Shown one piece after another: positions 38,521 to 47,137 of a stretch of 64,000 nt of DNA. Numbering within the stretch: position 1 is the stretch's first letter; the number at the start of each line of letters is the position of its first letter. The notes beneath the pieces were generated by a model, which was not told the origin of the DNA, did no database searches, and saw only the letters and a program-made list of their open reading frames with translations. Position numbers and translations under genes: made by a program. Source of the DNA: Azospirillaceae bacterium (GTDB lineage Bacteria; Pseudomonadota; Alphaproteobacteria; Azospirillales; Azospirillaceae); NCBI GenBank assembly GCA_035645145.1, contig DASQNC010000044.1:62001-126000 (forward strand). Direction: 5' to 3'.

Positions 38521-40020
38521 TCAGCCCGCGGCCTCGCCTTCGAACCAGTGGGCACGGGCCGCCATGATCAGGGTGTTGGCCTCGTCCTCACCGAGCTGGT
38601 CCTTGCCCAGGATCTCGCGCAGCTCGTCGCCGGCGAGATCACCCAGGTCGTCCAGCGTCTTCACGCCGTTCTCCCCGAGCTTGACCAGCATGGCGGGCGA
38701 GAGACCGTCGAGCGCCGCCACCTCGTCCGTCACGCCCAGGTCGCGCCGCTTCTGGTCGTAGATCTGGTCGCGCTGCGACAGCCAGGTCTGGGCGCGGGCC
38801 TTCAGCTCCTCGGCCACGTCCTCGTCGAAGCCCTCGATGCCGGCCAGTTCCTCGGTTTCGACCAGCGCGATCTCCTCGACCGTGGTGAAACCTTCGGTCA
38901 CCAGCAGGTGCGCGATGACGTCGTCGACGTCCAGCGCCTCGATGAACAGGTTGGAGCGGGTCCGGAATTCCTCCTGGCGCCGCTCGGACTCCTCGTTCTC
39001 GGTCAGGATGTCGATGTCCCAGCCGGTCAGCATCGAAGCCAAGCGCACGTTCTGTCCGCGTCGGCCGATCGCCAGCGACAACTGGTCGTCGGGGACCACG
39101 ACCTCGATGCGCTGGTTCTCGTCGTCCAGCACCACCTTGGCCACCTCGGCCGGGGCCAGGGCGTTGACGACGAACGTCGCCGCGTCGGACGACCACGGGA
39201 TGATGTCGATCTTCTCGCCCTGCAACTCGCCGACCACGGCCTGCACGCGGCTGCCGCGCATGCCGACGCAGGCGCCGACCGGGTCGATGGAGCTGTCGTG
39301 GCTGACCACGGCGATCTTGGCGCGGCTGCCCGGGTCGCGGGCCACGGCCTTGATCTCGATGATGCCGTCGTAGATTTCGGGCACCTCCTGCGCGAACAGG
39401 CGGGCCATGAACATCGGATGGGTCCGCGACAGGAAGATCTGCGGGCCGCGCTGTTCCCGGCGGACGTCGAAGATGTAGGCGCGGACGCGGTCGCCGGTCT
39501 TGAAGTGCTCACGCGGGAGGCACTCGTCCCGGCGCAGCACGGCCTCGGCACGGCCGAGGTCGACCGTGACATTGCCGTACTCCACCCGCTTGACGATGCC
39601 GTTGACGACCTCGCCGACGCGGTCCTTGTACTCGTTGAACTGGCGGTCGCGCTCGGCGTCCCGGACCTTCTGGACGATCACCTGTTTGGCGGTCTGGGCC
39701 GCGATGCGCCCGAGTTCGGCCAGATCGATCCGGGGGAACCGTTCGATCAGGAACTCGCCGGCCGTGGCGCCCGGACGGTACCGCTGGGCGTGCTGGACCG
39801 AAATCTGGGTGGCGTCGTTCTCGACGGTGTCGACGATCTCGCGGTAGCGGGCGAGCTCGACGTCACCCGTCTTGCGGTCGATCACCGCGCGGATGTCGTG
39901 CTCGTGCCCGTACTTCGCCCGGCCGGCCTTCTGGATGGCCTGCTCCATGGCCTCCAGAACCTGATCCCGTTCGATGTTCTTTTCGCGGGCGACCGCGTCG
40001 GCGACTTGAAGGAGTTCCAT
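38521..40020 (-). CDS. nusA: Transcription termination/antitermination protein NusA
   Basis: The 499-residue NusA has an N-terminal polymerase-binding domain ([20 protein letters not shown]), an S1 domain ([19 protein letters not shown]) and two KH domains ([39 protein letters not shown]). Two C-terminal acidic repeats, each with a helix-hairpin-helix-like [17 protein letters not shown] pattern, complete it. The ATG at 40020 is chosen; a TTG five codons upstream lacks better support. rimP ends 45 bp upstream. Confidence 0.98.
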   Translation of the reverse strand: MELLQVADAVAREKNIERDQVLEAMEQAIQKAGRAKYGHEHDIRAVIDRKTGDVELARYREIVDTVENDATQISVQHAQRYRPGATAGEFLIERFPRIDLAELGRIAAQTAKQVIVQKVRDAERDRQFNEYKDRVGEVVNGIVKRVEYGNVTVDLGRAEAVLRRDECLPREHFKTGDRVRAYIFDVRREQRGPQIFLSRTHPMFMARLFAQEVPEIYDGIIEIKAVARDPGSRAKIAVVSHDSSIDPVGACVGMRGSRVQAVVGELQGEKIDIIPWSSDAATFVVNALAPAEVAKVVLDDENQRIEVVVPDDQLSLAIGRRGQNVRLASMLTGWDIDILTENEESERRQEEFRTRSNLFIEALDVDDVIAHLLVTEGFTTVEEIALVETEELAGIEGFDEDVAEELKARAQTWLSQRDQIYDQKRRDLGVTDEVAALDGLSPAMLVKLGENGVKTLDDLGDLAGDELREILGKDQLGEDEANTLIMAARAHWFEGEAAG

Positions 40021-40065
40021 ACCAGACGTTCCCAACCGTGAGTCCTTGCCGTGGGCCCCGCGCCC

Positions 40066-40581
40066 TCAGCCCTGCGCCGCGCCCCCGCCGGAGCGTTCCT
40101 GCTCGGCCTGGGCGGCGGCGATCAGTTCGTCCGTCAGGACGAGCTTCGCGCGCTGGATGTCTTCGACCGGGATGCGCGCGGCCCCCTGGTCCGTGTCGAT
40201 CATGACGGCACCGTCGGCGACCCCCCGCAACACGCCGCGGAAGCGTTTGCGGCCGTCGACCGGCAGTTTTGTCTCCACCCTGGCTTCAAAACCGGCGAAG
40301 CGTTCGAAATGCTCCAACCGGGTCAGCGGCCGATCGAGGCCGGGCGAACTGACCTCCAGCCGATAAGCGTCACCGATCGGGTCCTCGACGTCGAGCACCG
40401 CCGAAACGGCGTGGCTGACATCGGCGCAATCCTCGACGGTGATCGGTGCACGGTCCGTCCGCTCGATCATGATCTGCAGCGTCGGATTCTGCGTGCCCTG
40501 CAACTGGACGCGCACGACCTCGTACCCCATCGATTCGATGGTGGGGGTGATCATGCGTTCGACTTTCGACGTGTCCTGCAC
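40066..40581 (-). CDS. rimP: Ribosome maturation factor RimP
   Basis: The 171-residue RimP contains IESMGYEVVRVQLQG, LDVEDPIGDAYRLEVSSPGLDRPL and a C-terminal Sm-like half. It acts in 30S assembly and is the first gene of the translation operon. The start is uncertain: GTG at 40581 (QDTSKVERMI) is preferred because GGTGGGGA lies at a normal distance upstream; a TTG at 40590 is too close to it. A hairpin with a T-run lies 40 bp upstream. Confidence 0.93.
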   Translation of the reverse strand: MQDTSKVERMITPTIESMGYEVVRVQLQGTQNPTLQIMIERTDRAPITVEDCADVSHAVSAVLDVEDPIGDAYRLEVSSPGLDRPLTRLEHFERFAGFEARVETKLPVDGRKRFRGVLRGVADGAVMIDTDQGAARIPVEDIQRAKLVLTDELIAAAQAEQERSGGGAAQG

Positions 40582-40620
40582 GGCCTGCAATCCCCACCCA
40601 GGGTGGCGGGGTCCCAATAA

Positions 40621-40694
40621 AGAAAAAGGTGGGCCGCCGGCCCACCCGAACAGCAGCCTCGAACCGACAGATCCGAAACCGTATGGGGTCTACA
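40621..40694 (-). ncRNA. Candidate leader RNA/attenuator upstream of rimP
   Basis: From a predicted start near 40694, a transcript of about 72 bases would run to a hairpin (GGTGGGCC 40628-40635 with GGCCCACC 40639-40646) followed by TTTTTC. A small stem GGGT/ACCC opens the RNA. The hairpin looks like an intrinsic terminator placed before the first operon gene, so this is either an attenuated leader or a short stable RNA. It does not fold as a tRNA; initiator tRNA, which precedes rimP in E. coli, is absent. Confidence 0.5.
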
Positions 40695-40700
40695 CCCTTT

Positions 40701-40728
40701 AAGATAGCCATTGCGGTCGGTGCTGCAA
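40701..40728 (-). promoter_or_regulatory. Probable sigma-70 promoter of the rimP-to-pnp operon
   Basis: Read on the minus strand, TTGCAG and TATCTT are separated by 16 bp. The start of transcription would be near 40694, ahead of the leader hairpin. The divergent gene at 40888-41400 lies on the other side. Confidence 0.6.
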
Positions 40729-40887
40729 GAGATTCCGTTCGGAAAAGTGGCGCGTGCCCGCGGCATTCGCCCTTCGGCACACGCGCCGGGACAAGGAATG
40801 GCGCCCCCGATGCACCCGTTGCGCGCGCCGACGCCGCACGCGCAGTATGCCGCCCTCTCCACGAACGCCGAGGCCGAGAGGCGATCC

Positions 40888-41400
40888 GTGCCGTCCAGAA
40901 TAGGAAAATCCGCCGCCCTGGCCCCCGTCGCGGCGGTGTTGGCCCTTGCCGCGTGCCAGCCGGCCGAGCCGGTCCAGGTCGCCCAGGTCGTGGCGCCCCC
41001 CGCCGTGGCCGCGCCGCCCCCGCGCACGGTGGAGGGCGACCTCACCTACAACGACACTCCCGGCTTCGACCGTGCCTTGTCGGGCGAGCTGGCGGCCAGC
41101 ACCACCCCGGTGAACGTGAACGTGAACGGCGCGGCCGATCTGGACCATCTGCCCGAGCGGATCGAGCGGTGGTTGAGCGCCGTCCGCCAGTCCGGCGGGC
41201 GGGTGCGTGCCCGCCCCCTGTCCGAGCCCGGAAACCCACGCCCCGGCCTGACCGTCGACATGCAGGTGCGCCTGGTCGATACCCGCCCCGACCGGGACCT
41301 GTTCGACATCGCCCGCGAGTACAACACCGTGGTGCATTATGTCCGCGGGTCTGGCCGTGTGGACCGGCTGGAGTTCACACGACGGCAGCCCCTACGCTGA
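40888..41400 (+). CDS. Small predicted lipoprotein
   Basis: The 170-residue product starts at GTG (40888) with GAGAGG upstream and has a lipoprotein signal: the hydrophobic core PVAAVLALAAC ends in a lipobox cysteine. A Pro/Ala-rich linker (VVAPPAVAAPPPRT) precedes a small domain (IERWLSAVRQSGGRVRARPL, VRLVDTRPDRDLFDIAREY). It should be anchored to a membrane by lipid. Function unknown; its stop is 21 bp from the convergent CHAT-like gene. Confidence 0.72.
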   Translation: MPSRIGKSAALAPVAAVLALAACQPAEPVQVAQVVAPPAVAAPPPRTVEGDLTYNDTPGFDRALSGELAASTTPVNVNVNGAADLDHLPERIERWLSAVRQSGGRVRARPLSEPGNPRPGLTVDMQVRLVDTRPDRDLFDIAREYNTVVHYVRGSGRVDRLEFTRRQPLR

Positions 41401-41420
41401 ACCGCCCCCGGCAATCCCGC

Positions 41421-44400
41421 CTACGACCCGCTGCGGCCCACCCGGGTCCGCGACGGCCGGCCATATCCCCGGCCGTCCCCATAGAGCGCCAGCGGCGCCC
41501 AAATCCGGGGCGTGCCGCGCGCCGCTTCCCGGGCTTGGGCCTCGCGCAGGGCTTCCGCCCCCGCCCCGCGCGACAGGAACGTTTCCAGTTGGCGCGCGGC
41601 GGATGCCCCATCCATCCGCCAATGGGCGGCAACGACCAGGTCCGCGCCGGCGACGATGAGGGCATCGGCAAGAGCGGCAATCGATTCCCCGCCGGCAGCG
41701 CCCTCCGCTGGCCCCCCATCCGCGAACGGCAACAGCACGGCCCTTGCCAAGCCGTCGGCCCGGGCGATCTCGCCGATCCCGAGCAGGCCACCGGCCGTCG
41801 CAAGCGCCGGTTCCGTGCGACAACGGAGGCGGTCCGGCAGCAACGCGTGCCCCCCGACCACCACCGTGCCCGTCCGGCGGAGTCCGGCCAGCAGCGCACC
41901 GGGGTTGGCGGCTTCGACGGACGTTGCAACATCCAATTCCTGCCGGAGCTCGGCCGTCGGCAAACGGGGCAGGCCCGACAGATGGGATCCCGGCATCCCG
42001 CCCCCATCGGACGCCCGAACACAGAGACCCGCCAAACCGGACAGCGCCCGTCGCCCCCCGGCCCCCGTCATCCCCCGGGCCGCTTCGACCAACGTCACCG
42101 GCGATGACGACATGGCTTGCGGTGGCCGGCGGCGCAGGGTCGCGAAGCTGGCGGCGGTCGGAACAACACTGATGGCGGGTCCGCGGCCAGAGCCCAGCAA
42201 TGCCGGCGGCAGGTCGAACAGCGGGCCGGACGGAACGAGCACCAAGTGCCGCACCCCGTCCAGTGCCGGTCCGAGCGGGGCAAAAAGACCGTTGCGAAGG
42301 GCCCCCAACGTCTGCGGATCCGGTAGGCCTCCGGTCTGGGCGGCACGGCGGACCGCCGCGACCCCGGCGGCGAACGCAGCCGCCCCCGGCCCCCGGCGGT
42401 GGCCGGCAAGTGCGCCGTCGGCACGCAGGACGATGACGGTGCTGCGGTCCGGGGCGACGTGGACCAAGGCCAATGCCTCGTCCGACGACAGGAGCCGGGC
42501 CATTGCGGCGGCTTCGACCGGCTGTGGCCGCCGCAGGCCGTCGTAGCGCGGCGACCGGGCCGCGATGCGGCGATCGGCCTCGGCCAGCTGGGCCTCGGCG
42601 TTGGACAGCATCGCGGTGGCGGCCGTCTGGCGCCGTTCGGTTCCCGTCCCACCGCGCGACCGCTCGCGCGCCAATGCCTGCCGGGCGACCGCGGCCTCCC
42701 GCTCCAGTTCGGTCCGCACCAGCAACAGGTTGGCAAGTCCGGGATCGGCCCCGGCCAGCGCCCGGGCCATCCGTCCGCGGGCCTGCCACACCAGCGAGGG
42801 CTGCGGGCCCTGGACGGCAACGAATGCGGCCTCCAGATGCGGCCGGCGGGCATCCCCCATCGCGGCGGTGCGGGTTCCGTCACCGGCGCCGAGGAGCAGG
42901 TCAAGATAGGCCCCGACCGCCTCCGCCGGCATGCCGGCCTCGGCCGAAGCCCCGTGCAGGAGAATGGGAAACGCCTCGGCCCACGCGGCCAGCGCCGCCC
43001 CGGTGTCACCCCGCGCCGCATCCAGGCGTGCCCGGCGGATCAGCAGGTCGGCCAACCTGGCATCGGCCCCGAACAGGCGCCGGTGCCGATCCACCGCTTC
43101 GGCCAGGATCGTGCGCGCGGCCCCGGCCTCGCCCTGCCGCTCGGCGATGGCGGCGGCCCGCGCGGCCATATCGCCGCCCCAGAACATGTCTCCGCCCGGT
43201 GTCCCCGACGCGATCCGCCGTGCGGCCTCCAACCGGTCGGCCGCGGGGCGGATCAGGCCGGCCTGCACAAGCAGATCCACCTCGGCCAGAACCGACGCCA
43301 TCTCTTCGGCCCCCCCGTCCGGGGCGGCCCCGGTCGCCGCATCCAGCAGTGCCGCAACATCCGCCGTCCGCCCGACCGAGAGGGCGTGGCGGGCCCTGGC
43401 AACCGACAGCCGGCGGCGGTCCCGTGGAACAGCCGAGCGGGCGACCAGGGGCGCGGCAGCCTCCAGGGCGGCGCCGACTTCCCGGGTACGACCGTCCGCG
43501 TCGAGGAGCTGGGCTTCCTCGACCAGCAGGGCGCCCTGCCCCGGTGCCTCGGCACCAAGTGCCGAGGCATGCAGCGACCGCATCTCGCGCCGAACCAGAA
43601 GAGCGCCCTGACGATCGCCTTCCGCGGCATAGGCGCGGGCTTCGCGGTCGAGATCGCCGAACGCCATCACGGTCGCCAGCGGAAGATCCCGGGCGCCGAG
43701 CCGGGCCAGCCGGTCGGCCATGCGCGACGCCAATGTCGGGGTACCGGCGGGTGCGGGGCTGGTCGGCGTCAGGCCCGGGTCGACCATGGCCGCGACGACG
43801 GCCTCCATCACCGGCGCAGTCTGTGCCGCGCCGTGGAACAGGACGACCCAGCGTCCGACCTCCGCCGCCCCCAGGTACATCGGGAACTGGCCCGGGTCGG
43901 AAACGCAGGACCGGACGAAGGCCAGACGGGCCGTCGCGCCGCTCCCCGGGAGGGCCGCCGGCTCCGCTCCGCCGCAGGCACCTTCCCGGGCCCTCGCTTC
44001 CGCCCACGGGTGCTCGACGACGGCATCCTCCGGGCCGAAGTCGGCATTCAACGTCCGCAGCACCGACGCGCTGGGCGTGTCGGCACCCCCGCAACGAATG
44101 ATGAATTCGTCGGTCAGGGACGGCCCGGTTGGAACCAGACGACGAATTTCGCACGCCTCGCCGGACGAGGCCGACGGGAGGCGCAGCGATTGACGGCCAC
44201 CGGGTGCATCGGGCGCCTGGGCGGCACCTCCGGCCGGAGGTGCCGCCCCCCACTGGGGGGCCGGCGGTTGGGTCAGAAAGGCGAGCAGCTCATTGCCGGT
44301 CTGGCAGCCGGCCAGCATCAACAGGGCCAGCGCCAGGAGCGGGGCCCGCCGCCCCGGCGGCCGGCGACGACCGCATCCACGTACCTCAGGTCCGGGGTCG

Positions 44401-44435
44401 GCGGCGGCAGACGAAGTAGAACGGCGCCCGTCCAT
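41421..44435 (-). CDS. CHAT-domain lipoprotein lacking the catalytic cysteine
   Basis: The 1004-residue protein has a lipoprotein signal (LLALALLMLAGC) and a long alpha-helical repeat-like middle (about 200-650). Near the C-terminus is a CHAT-type caspase-like domain: HLVLVPSGPLFDLPPALLG, VVVGGHALLPD with His near 863, and DLVVAAHWRMDGASAARQLETFL. Active CHAT proteases carry a Cys in a SAC-like motif after the His; here that position reads RAVLLPFADGG, with no Cys, so proteolysis is doubtful. The ATG at 44435 overlaps the end of trmB by 50 bp, and no later start would keep the signal intact. Confidence 0.75.
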   Translation of the reverse strand: MDGRRSTSSAAADPGPEVRGCGRRRPPGRRAPLLALALLMLAGCQTGNELLAFLTQPPAPQWGAAPPAGGAAQAPDAPGGRQSLRLPSASSGEACEIRRLVPTGPSLTDEFIIRCGGADTPSASVLRTLNADFGPEDAVVEHPWAEARAREGACGGAEPAALPGSGATARLAFVRSCVSDPGQFPMYLGAAEVGRWVVLFHGAAQTAPVMEAVVAAMVDPGLTPTSPAPAGTPTLASRMADRLARLGARDLPLATVMAFGDLDREARAYAAEGDRQGALLVRREMRSLHASALGAEAPGQGALLVEEAQLLDADGRTREVGAALEAAAPLVARSAVPRDRRRLSVARARHALSVGRTADVAALLDAATGAAPDGGAEEMASVLAEVDLLVQAGLIRPAADRLEAARRIASGTPGGDMFWGGDMAARAAAIAERQGEAGAARTILAEAVDRHRRLFGADARLADLLIRRARLDAARGDTGAALAAWAEAFPILLHGASAEAGMPAEAVGAYLDLLLGAGDGTRTAAMGDARRPHLEAAFVAVQGPQPSLVWQARGRMARALAGADPGLANLLLVRTELEREAAVARQALARERSRGGTGTERRQTAATAMLSNAEAQLAEADRRIAARSPRYDGLRRPQPVEAAAMARLLSSDEALALVHVAPDRSTVIVLRADGALAGHRRGPGAAAFAAGVAAVRRAAQTGGLPDPQTLGALRNGLFAPLGPALDGVRHLVLVPSGPLFDLPPALLGSGRGPAISVVPTAASFATLRRRPPQAMSSSPVTLVEAARGMTGAGGRRALSGLAGLCVRASDGGGMPGSHLSGLPRLPTAELRQELDVATSVEAANPGALLAGLRRTGTVVVGGHALLPDRLRCRTEPALATAGGLLGIGEIARADGLARAVLLPFADGGPAEGAAGGESIAALADALIVAGADLVVAAHWRMDGASAARQLETFLSRGAGAEALREAQAREAARGTPRIWAPLALYGDGRGYGRPSRTRVGRSGS

Positions 44436-45084
44436 TGGCGATGCCCTTCTGCTCGTAGCGGGTCTGCACCCAGTCGGGGGGCGGTGTCCGCCAGCTCCCC
44501 TCGTCCCCGAGGTGCCCCTCGAATGCGGGATGGGCCTGCACATGCTCGGCCATCCAGGCGGCCAAGTCGGGCACATCGCTGGCCAGCCGAAGCTCCGCCC
44601 CGTCGCGCATCACCCGGGCAAGACGGTCCAGGTTGGCCGGACCGATGAACCGCCGCTCGTGATGGCGCTTCTTCGGCCAAGGGTCCGGGAACAGCACGAA
44701 GCACCGCCCGATGGAGGCGTCGGCCAGCGCATCCAGAAGCGGACGCGCGTCATCCGCCAGAATGCGGACATTTGCCCCCAGGCCCCGGCTGTCGAGGATG
44801 TCCAGGAGCGATGCCACACCGTTGAGGAAGGGCTCGCAACCGATGAAGCCGACATCCGGGAGCCGCGCCGATTGCTCGGCCAGATGCTCGCCGCCGCCGA
44901 AGCCGACTTCGAGCCAGACATCGCGGACGCCATCGAACAGCGTGACGGGATCCAGGGATGCCCCCGGCTCCGGCACGGTGGCGGCGAGCCGGGGCAGCAT
45001 CGTTTGGATGAGGCCGGACTTGCGGACGCGGATCTTCCGCCCCAGGCGTCGGCCGTACAGTTTGGGTTTGTGGAGTTCGAGCAT
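44386..45084 (-). CDS. trmB: tRNA (guanine-N7-)-methyltransferase
   Basis: The 232-residue SAM-dependent enzyme has the SAM-binding EVGFGGGEHLAEQ and the diagnostic FPDPWPKKRHHERRF. It makes m7G46 in tRNA. The ATG at 45084 (MLELHKPKLYGRRLG) is the normal alphaproteobacterial start. The metK terminator at 45115-45154 lies just upstream, so trmB depends on read-through or its own promoter. The 3' end overlaps the start of the CHAT-like gene. Confidence 0.96.
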   Translation of the reverse strand: MLELHKPKLYGRRLGRKIRVRKSGLIQTMLPRLAATVPEPGASLDPVTLFDGVRDVWLEVGFGGGEHLAEQSARLPDVGFIGCEPFLNGVASLLDILDSRGLGANVRILADDARPLLDALADASIGRCFVLFPDPWPKKRHHERRFIGPANLDRLARVMRDGAELRLASDVPDLAAWMAEHVQAHPAFEGHLGDEGSWRTPPPDWVQTRYEQKGIANGRAPFYFVCRRRPRT

Positions 45085-45114
45085 CCGGCGCGCACACCAT
45101 CCGCCATGGAACGG

Positions 45115-45154
45115 TACAAAAGAAACGAGCCCGGCGCCAACGAAGGCGCCGGGC
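45115..45154 (-). terminator. Intrinsic terminator of metK
   Basis: The ten-bp arms GCCCGGCGCC (45129-45138) and GGCGCCGGGC (45145-45154) pair around a six-base loop. On the minus strand the stem is followed by TCGTTTCTTTTG. It starts 17 bases beyond the metK stop. Confidence 0.85.
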
Positions 45155-45170
45155 CCAGGACAGACAAGGT

Positions 45171-46334
45171 TCAGAAAGAGGAGCGGAGCTTTTCGACCAG
45201 ATCCGTCCGCTCCCACGAGAAGCCGCCATCGGCGTCCGGGTTGCGGCCGAAGTGGCCGTAGGCCGCCGTGCGGGCGTAGATCGGGCGGTTGAGGCCCAGA
45301 TGCTCGCGGATGCCGCGGGGCGACAGGTTCACCAGTTCCTGGAGCACCTTGGCCAGCTTGTCTTCGTCGACGCGGCCGGTGCCGTAGGTGTCGATGTACA
45401 GCGACAGCGGCTTGGAGACACCGATGGCGTAGGAAACCTGGATGGTGCAGCGGTCGGCGAGTTCGGCCGCGACGACGTTCTTGGCCAGGTAGCGGCAGGC
45501 GTAGGCAGCCGAACGGTCCACCTTGGTCGGGTCCTTGCCCGAGAACGCGCCACCGCCATGCGGTGCCGCGCCACCGTACGTGTCAACGATGATCTTACGG
45601 CCGGTCAGGCCGCAGTCGCCGTCCGGGCCCCCGATCACGAATCGGCCCGTCGGGTTCACGTAGAAGGTATCCTCCGGGCACATCCACCCTTCGGGAAGAA
45701 CCTTGAGGACGTGCGGGCGCACGATCTCGCGGATTTCCTCCTGGGACACGCCCTCGGCATGCTGGGTGGAGACGACGACCGAGGTCGCCCGCACCGGCTT
45801 GCCGTCCCGATACTCCAGGGTCACCTGGCTCTTGGCATCGGGGCCCAGGGCCTTCATGCCGCCGTGGCGGGCTTCCGCCAGCGACTTCAGAATGTTGTGG
45901 GAGAAGTAGATCGGCGCGGGCATCAGCGACGGCGTCTCGCGGCACGCATAGCCGAACATGATGCCCTGGTCGCCGGCGCCCTCGTCCTTATCGGCGGCGG
46001 CATCGACGCCGACCGCAATGTCGGCCGACTGCTGGTGCAGGCGGACGTCGATCTTGCACGACTGCCAATGGAAGCCGTCCTGCTCGTAGCCGATGTCCTT
46101 GATGGCCTCGCGCGCGGTCTGCTCGATCAGTTCGGGGGTGATCGAGGACGGGCCACGCACCTCGCCGGCGATGCAGACGTAGTTTGTCGTCGCAAGCGTC
46201 TCACACGCCACGCGGGCGTACGGATCACGGCTCAGATACAGGTCGACAACCGCGTCGGAGATGCGGTCGCAAACCTTATCCGGGTGCCCTTCGGAGACGG
46301 ACTCGCTGGTGAAGACGTAATTGAGCTTGGCCAC
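45171..46334 (-). CDS. metK: S-adenosylmethionine synthetase
   Basis: The 387-residue MetK has [20 protein letters not shown] at the start, [39 protein letters not shown] and [19 protein letters not shown], covering the ATP, methionine and Mg2+/K+ sites. It makes SAM from methionine and ATP. Translation begins at GTG (46334), which gives the family's usual start [11 protein letters not shown]. The 141-bp leader to the HTH gene holds a nested hairpin. Confidence 0.98.
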   Translation of the reverse strand: MAKLNYVFTSESVSEGHPDKVCDRISDAVVDLYLSRDPYARVACETLATTNYVCIAGEVRGPSSITPELIEQTAREAIKDIGYEQDGFHWQSCKIDVRLHQQSADIAVGVDAAADKDEGAGDQGIMFGYACRETPSLMPAPIYFSHNILKSLAEARHGGMKALGPDAKSQVTLEYRDGKPVRATSVVVSTQHAEGVSQEEIREIVRPHVLKVLPEGWMCPEDTFYVNPTGRFVIGGPDGDCGLTGRKIIVDTYGGAAPHGGGAFSGKDPTKVDRSAAYACRYLAKNVVAAELADRCTIQVSYAIGVSKPLSLYIDTYGTGRVDEDKLAKVLQELVNLSPRGIREHLGLNRPIYARTAAYGHFGRNPDADGGFSWERTDLVEKLRSSF

Positions 46335-46360
46335 GGGCGTTCTCGGAGAGTGGCAGGATC

Positions 46361-46424
46361 GGGGGGCGCCCGGTCGCCGGAGACCAGAAGACGCTGTGAT
46401 TTTTCTGGCAACCTTGCGCCCCCC
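46361..46424 (-). promoter_or_regulatory. Nested hairpin in the metK leader
   Basis: The nine-base arms GGGGGGCGC (46361-46369) and GCGCCCCCC (46416-46424) pair across an inner stem CCAGAA/TTCTGG (46384-46389 with 46403-46408). The outer arm ends 26 bases before the metK GTG. There is no T-run. It could control translation of metK; no known SAM riboswitch core is recognised. Confidence 0.45.
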
Positions 46425-46475
46425 GGTCAAGGACAAACCCCGAGGCACACCCGTGGCGCGCACCCCACTTGCGGA

Positions 46476-47021
46476 TTACGACGCGCGCTGCTCGCCGGAT
46501 TCGCCCAGCCCGCGGGCCTGGGCGTCGGGCAACCCGGCCTCCGGCGCCGCGGCCGGTCCACCCATCATGGCGCCGGTCGCAACCGCCTTGGTCAGTTCGA
46601 AAATCCGCTTGCGCACTTGTGGATCCTGGATTCGGTAATACGCCCGAACCAGCTCCAGCGTCTCGCGCTTGGCCATCGGATCGGGCTCGAATCCACCGGT
46701 GCCCGCGTCGGCGGAGACCGGCTGCTCGGCCGGTGGGGGTCCGCCCAACTCGTTGGGCATGTCGTCGAAGAAAAACGAGACCGGAACGTCCAGCACCCGG
46801 CTGAGATCGTACAGACGCGACGCCCCGATGCGGTTCGCACCGCGCTCGTACTTCTGGACCTGCTGGAACGTCAGGCCGATCGCCTCACCCAGCTTTTCCT
46901 GGCTCATGCCCAGAAGGGTACGGCGCAAACGGACCCGCGATCCGACATGCACGTCGATGGGATTGGGTTTCCCGGTTTTCGGACGGCCGCCGCCACGACG
47001 GCCCCGAGGCGATGGTTGCAT
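46476..47021 (-). CDS. XRE-family regulator of the PhrR/PraR type
   Basis: The 181-residue regulator has a helix-turn-helix at about residues 28-85 (VRLRRTLLGMSQEKLGEAIG, LTFQQVQKYERGANRIGASR). An FFDD patch and a helical tail (LELVRAYYRIQDPQVRKRIFELTKAV) follow. This matches the alphaproteobacterial PhrR/PraR group, which is usually next to metK and linked to acid response and surface/biofilm traits in rhizobia. It lies immediately upstream of metK on the same strand, but a long leader separates them. Confidence 0.88.
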   Translation of the reverse strand: MQPSPRGRRGGGRPKTGKPNPIDVHVGSRVRLRRTLLGMSQEKLGEAIGLTFQQVQKYERGANRIGASRLYDLSRVLDVPVSFFFDDMPNELGGPPPAEQPVSADAGTGGFEPDPMAKRETLELVRAYYRIQDPQVRKRIFELTKAVATGAMMGGPAAAPEAGLPDAQARGLGESGEQRAS

Positions 47022-47137
47022 GGCTCAGCCCCTTCGATACGGCAGGCATCCACCCGGAAACCCGGCTCCGGGTCCTGTGCAGCCTGTGGTAGTTCGCCCG
47101 TTGAGCCCTGCAAGCGGGCCCTAACTATGCGTCTCGG

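Noticed and set aside
40621-40720. Initiator tRNA upstream of rimP, as in E. coli
   Set aside because: No acceptor stem, anticodon arm or CCA end can be folded; only a promoter and a terminator-like hairpin are seen.
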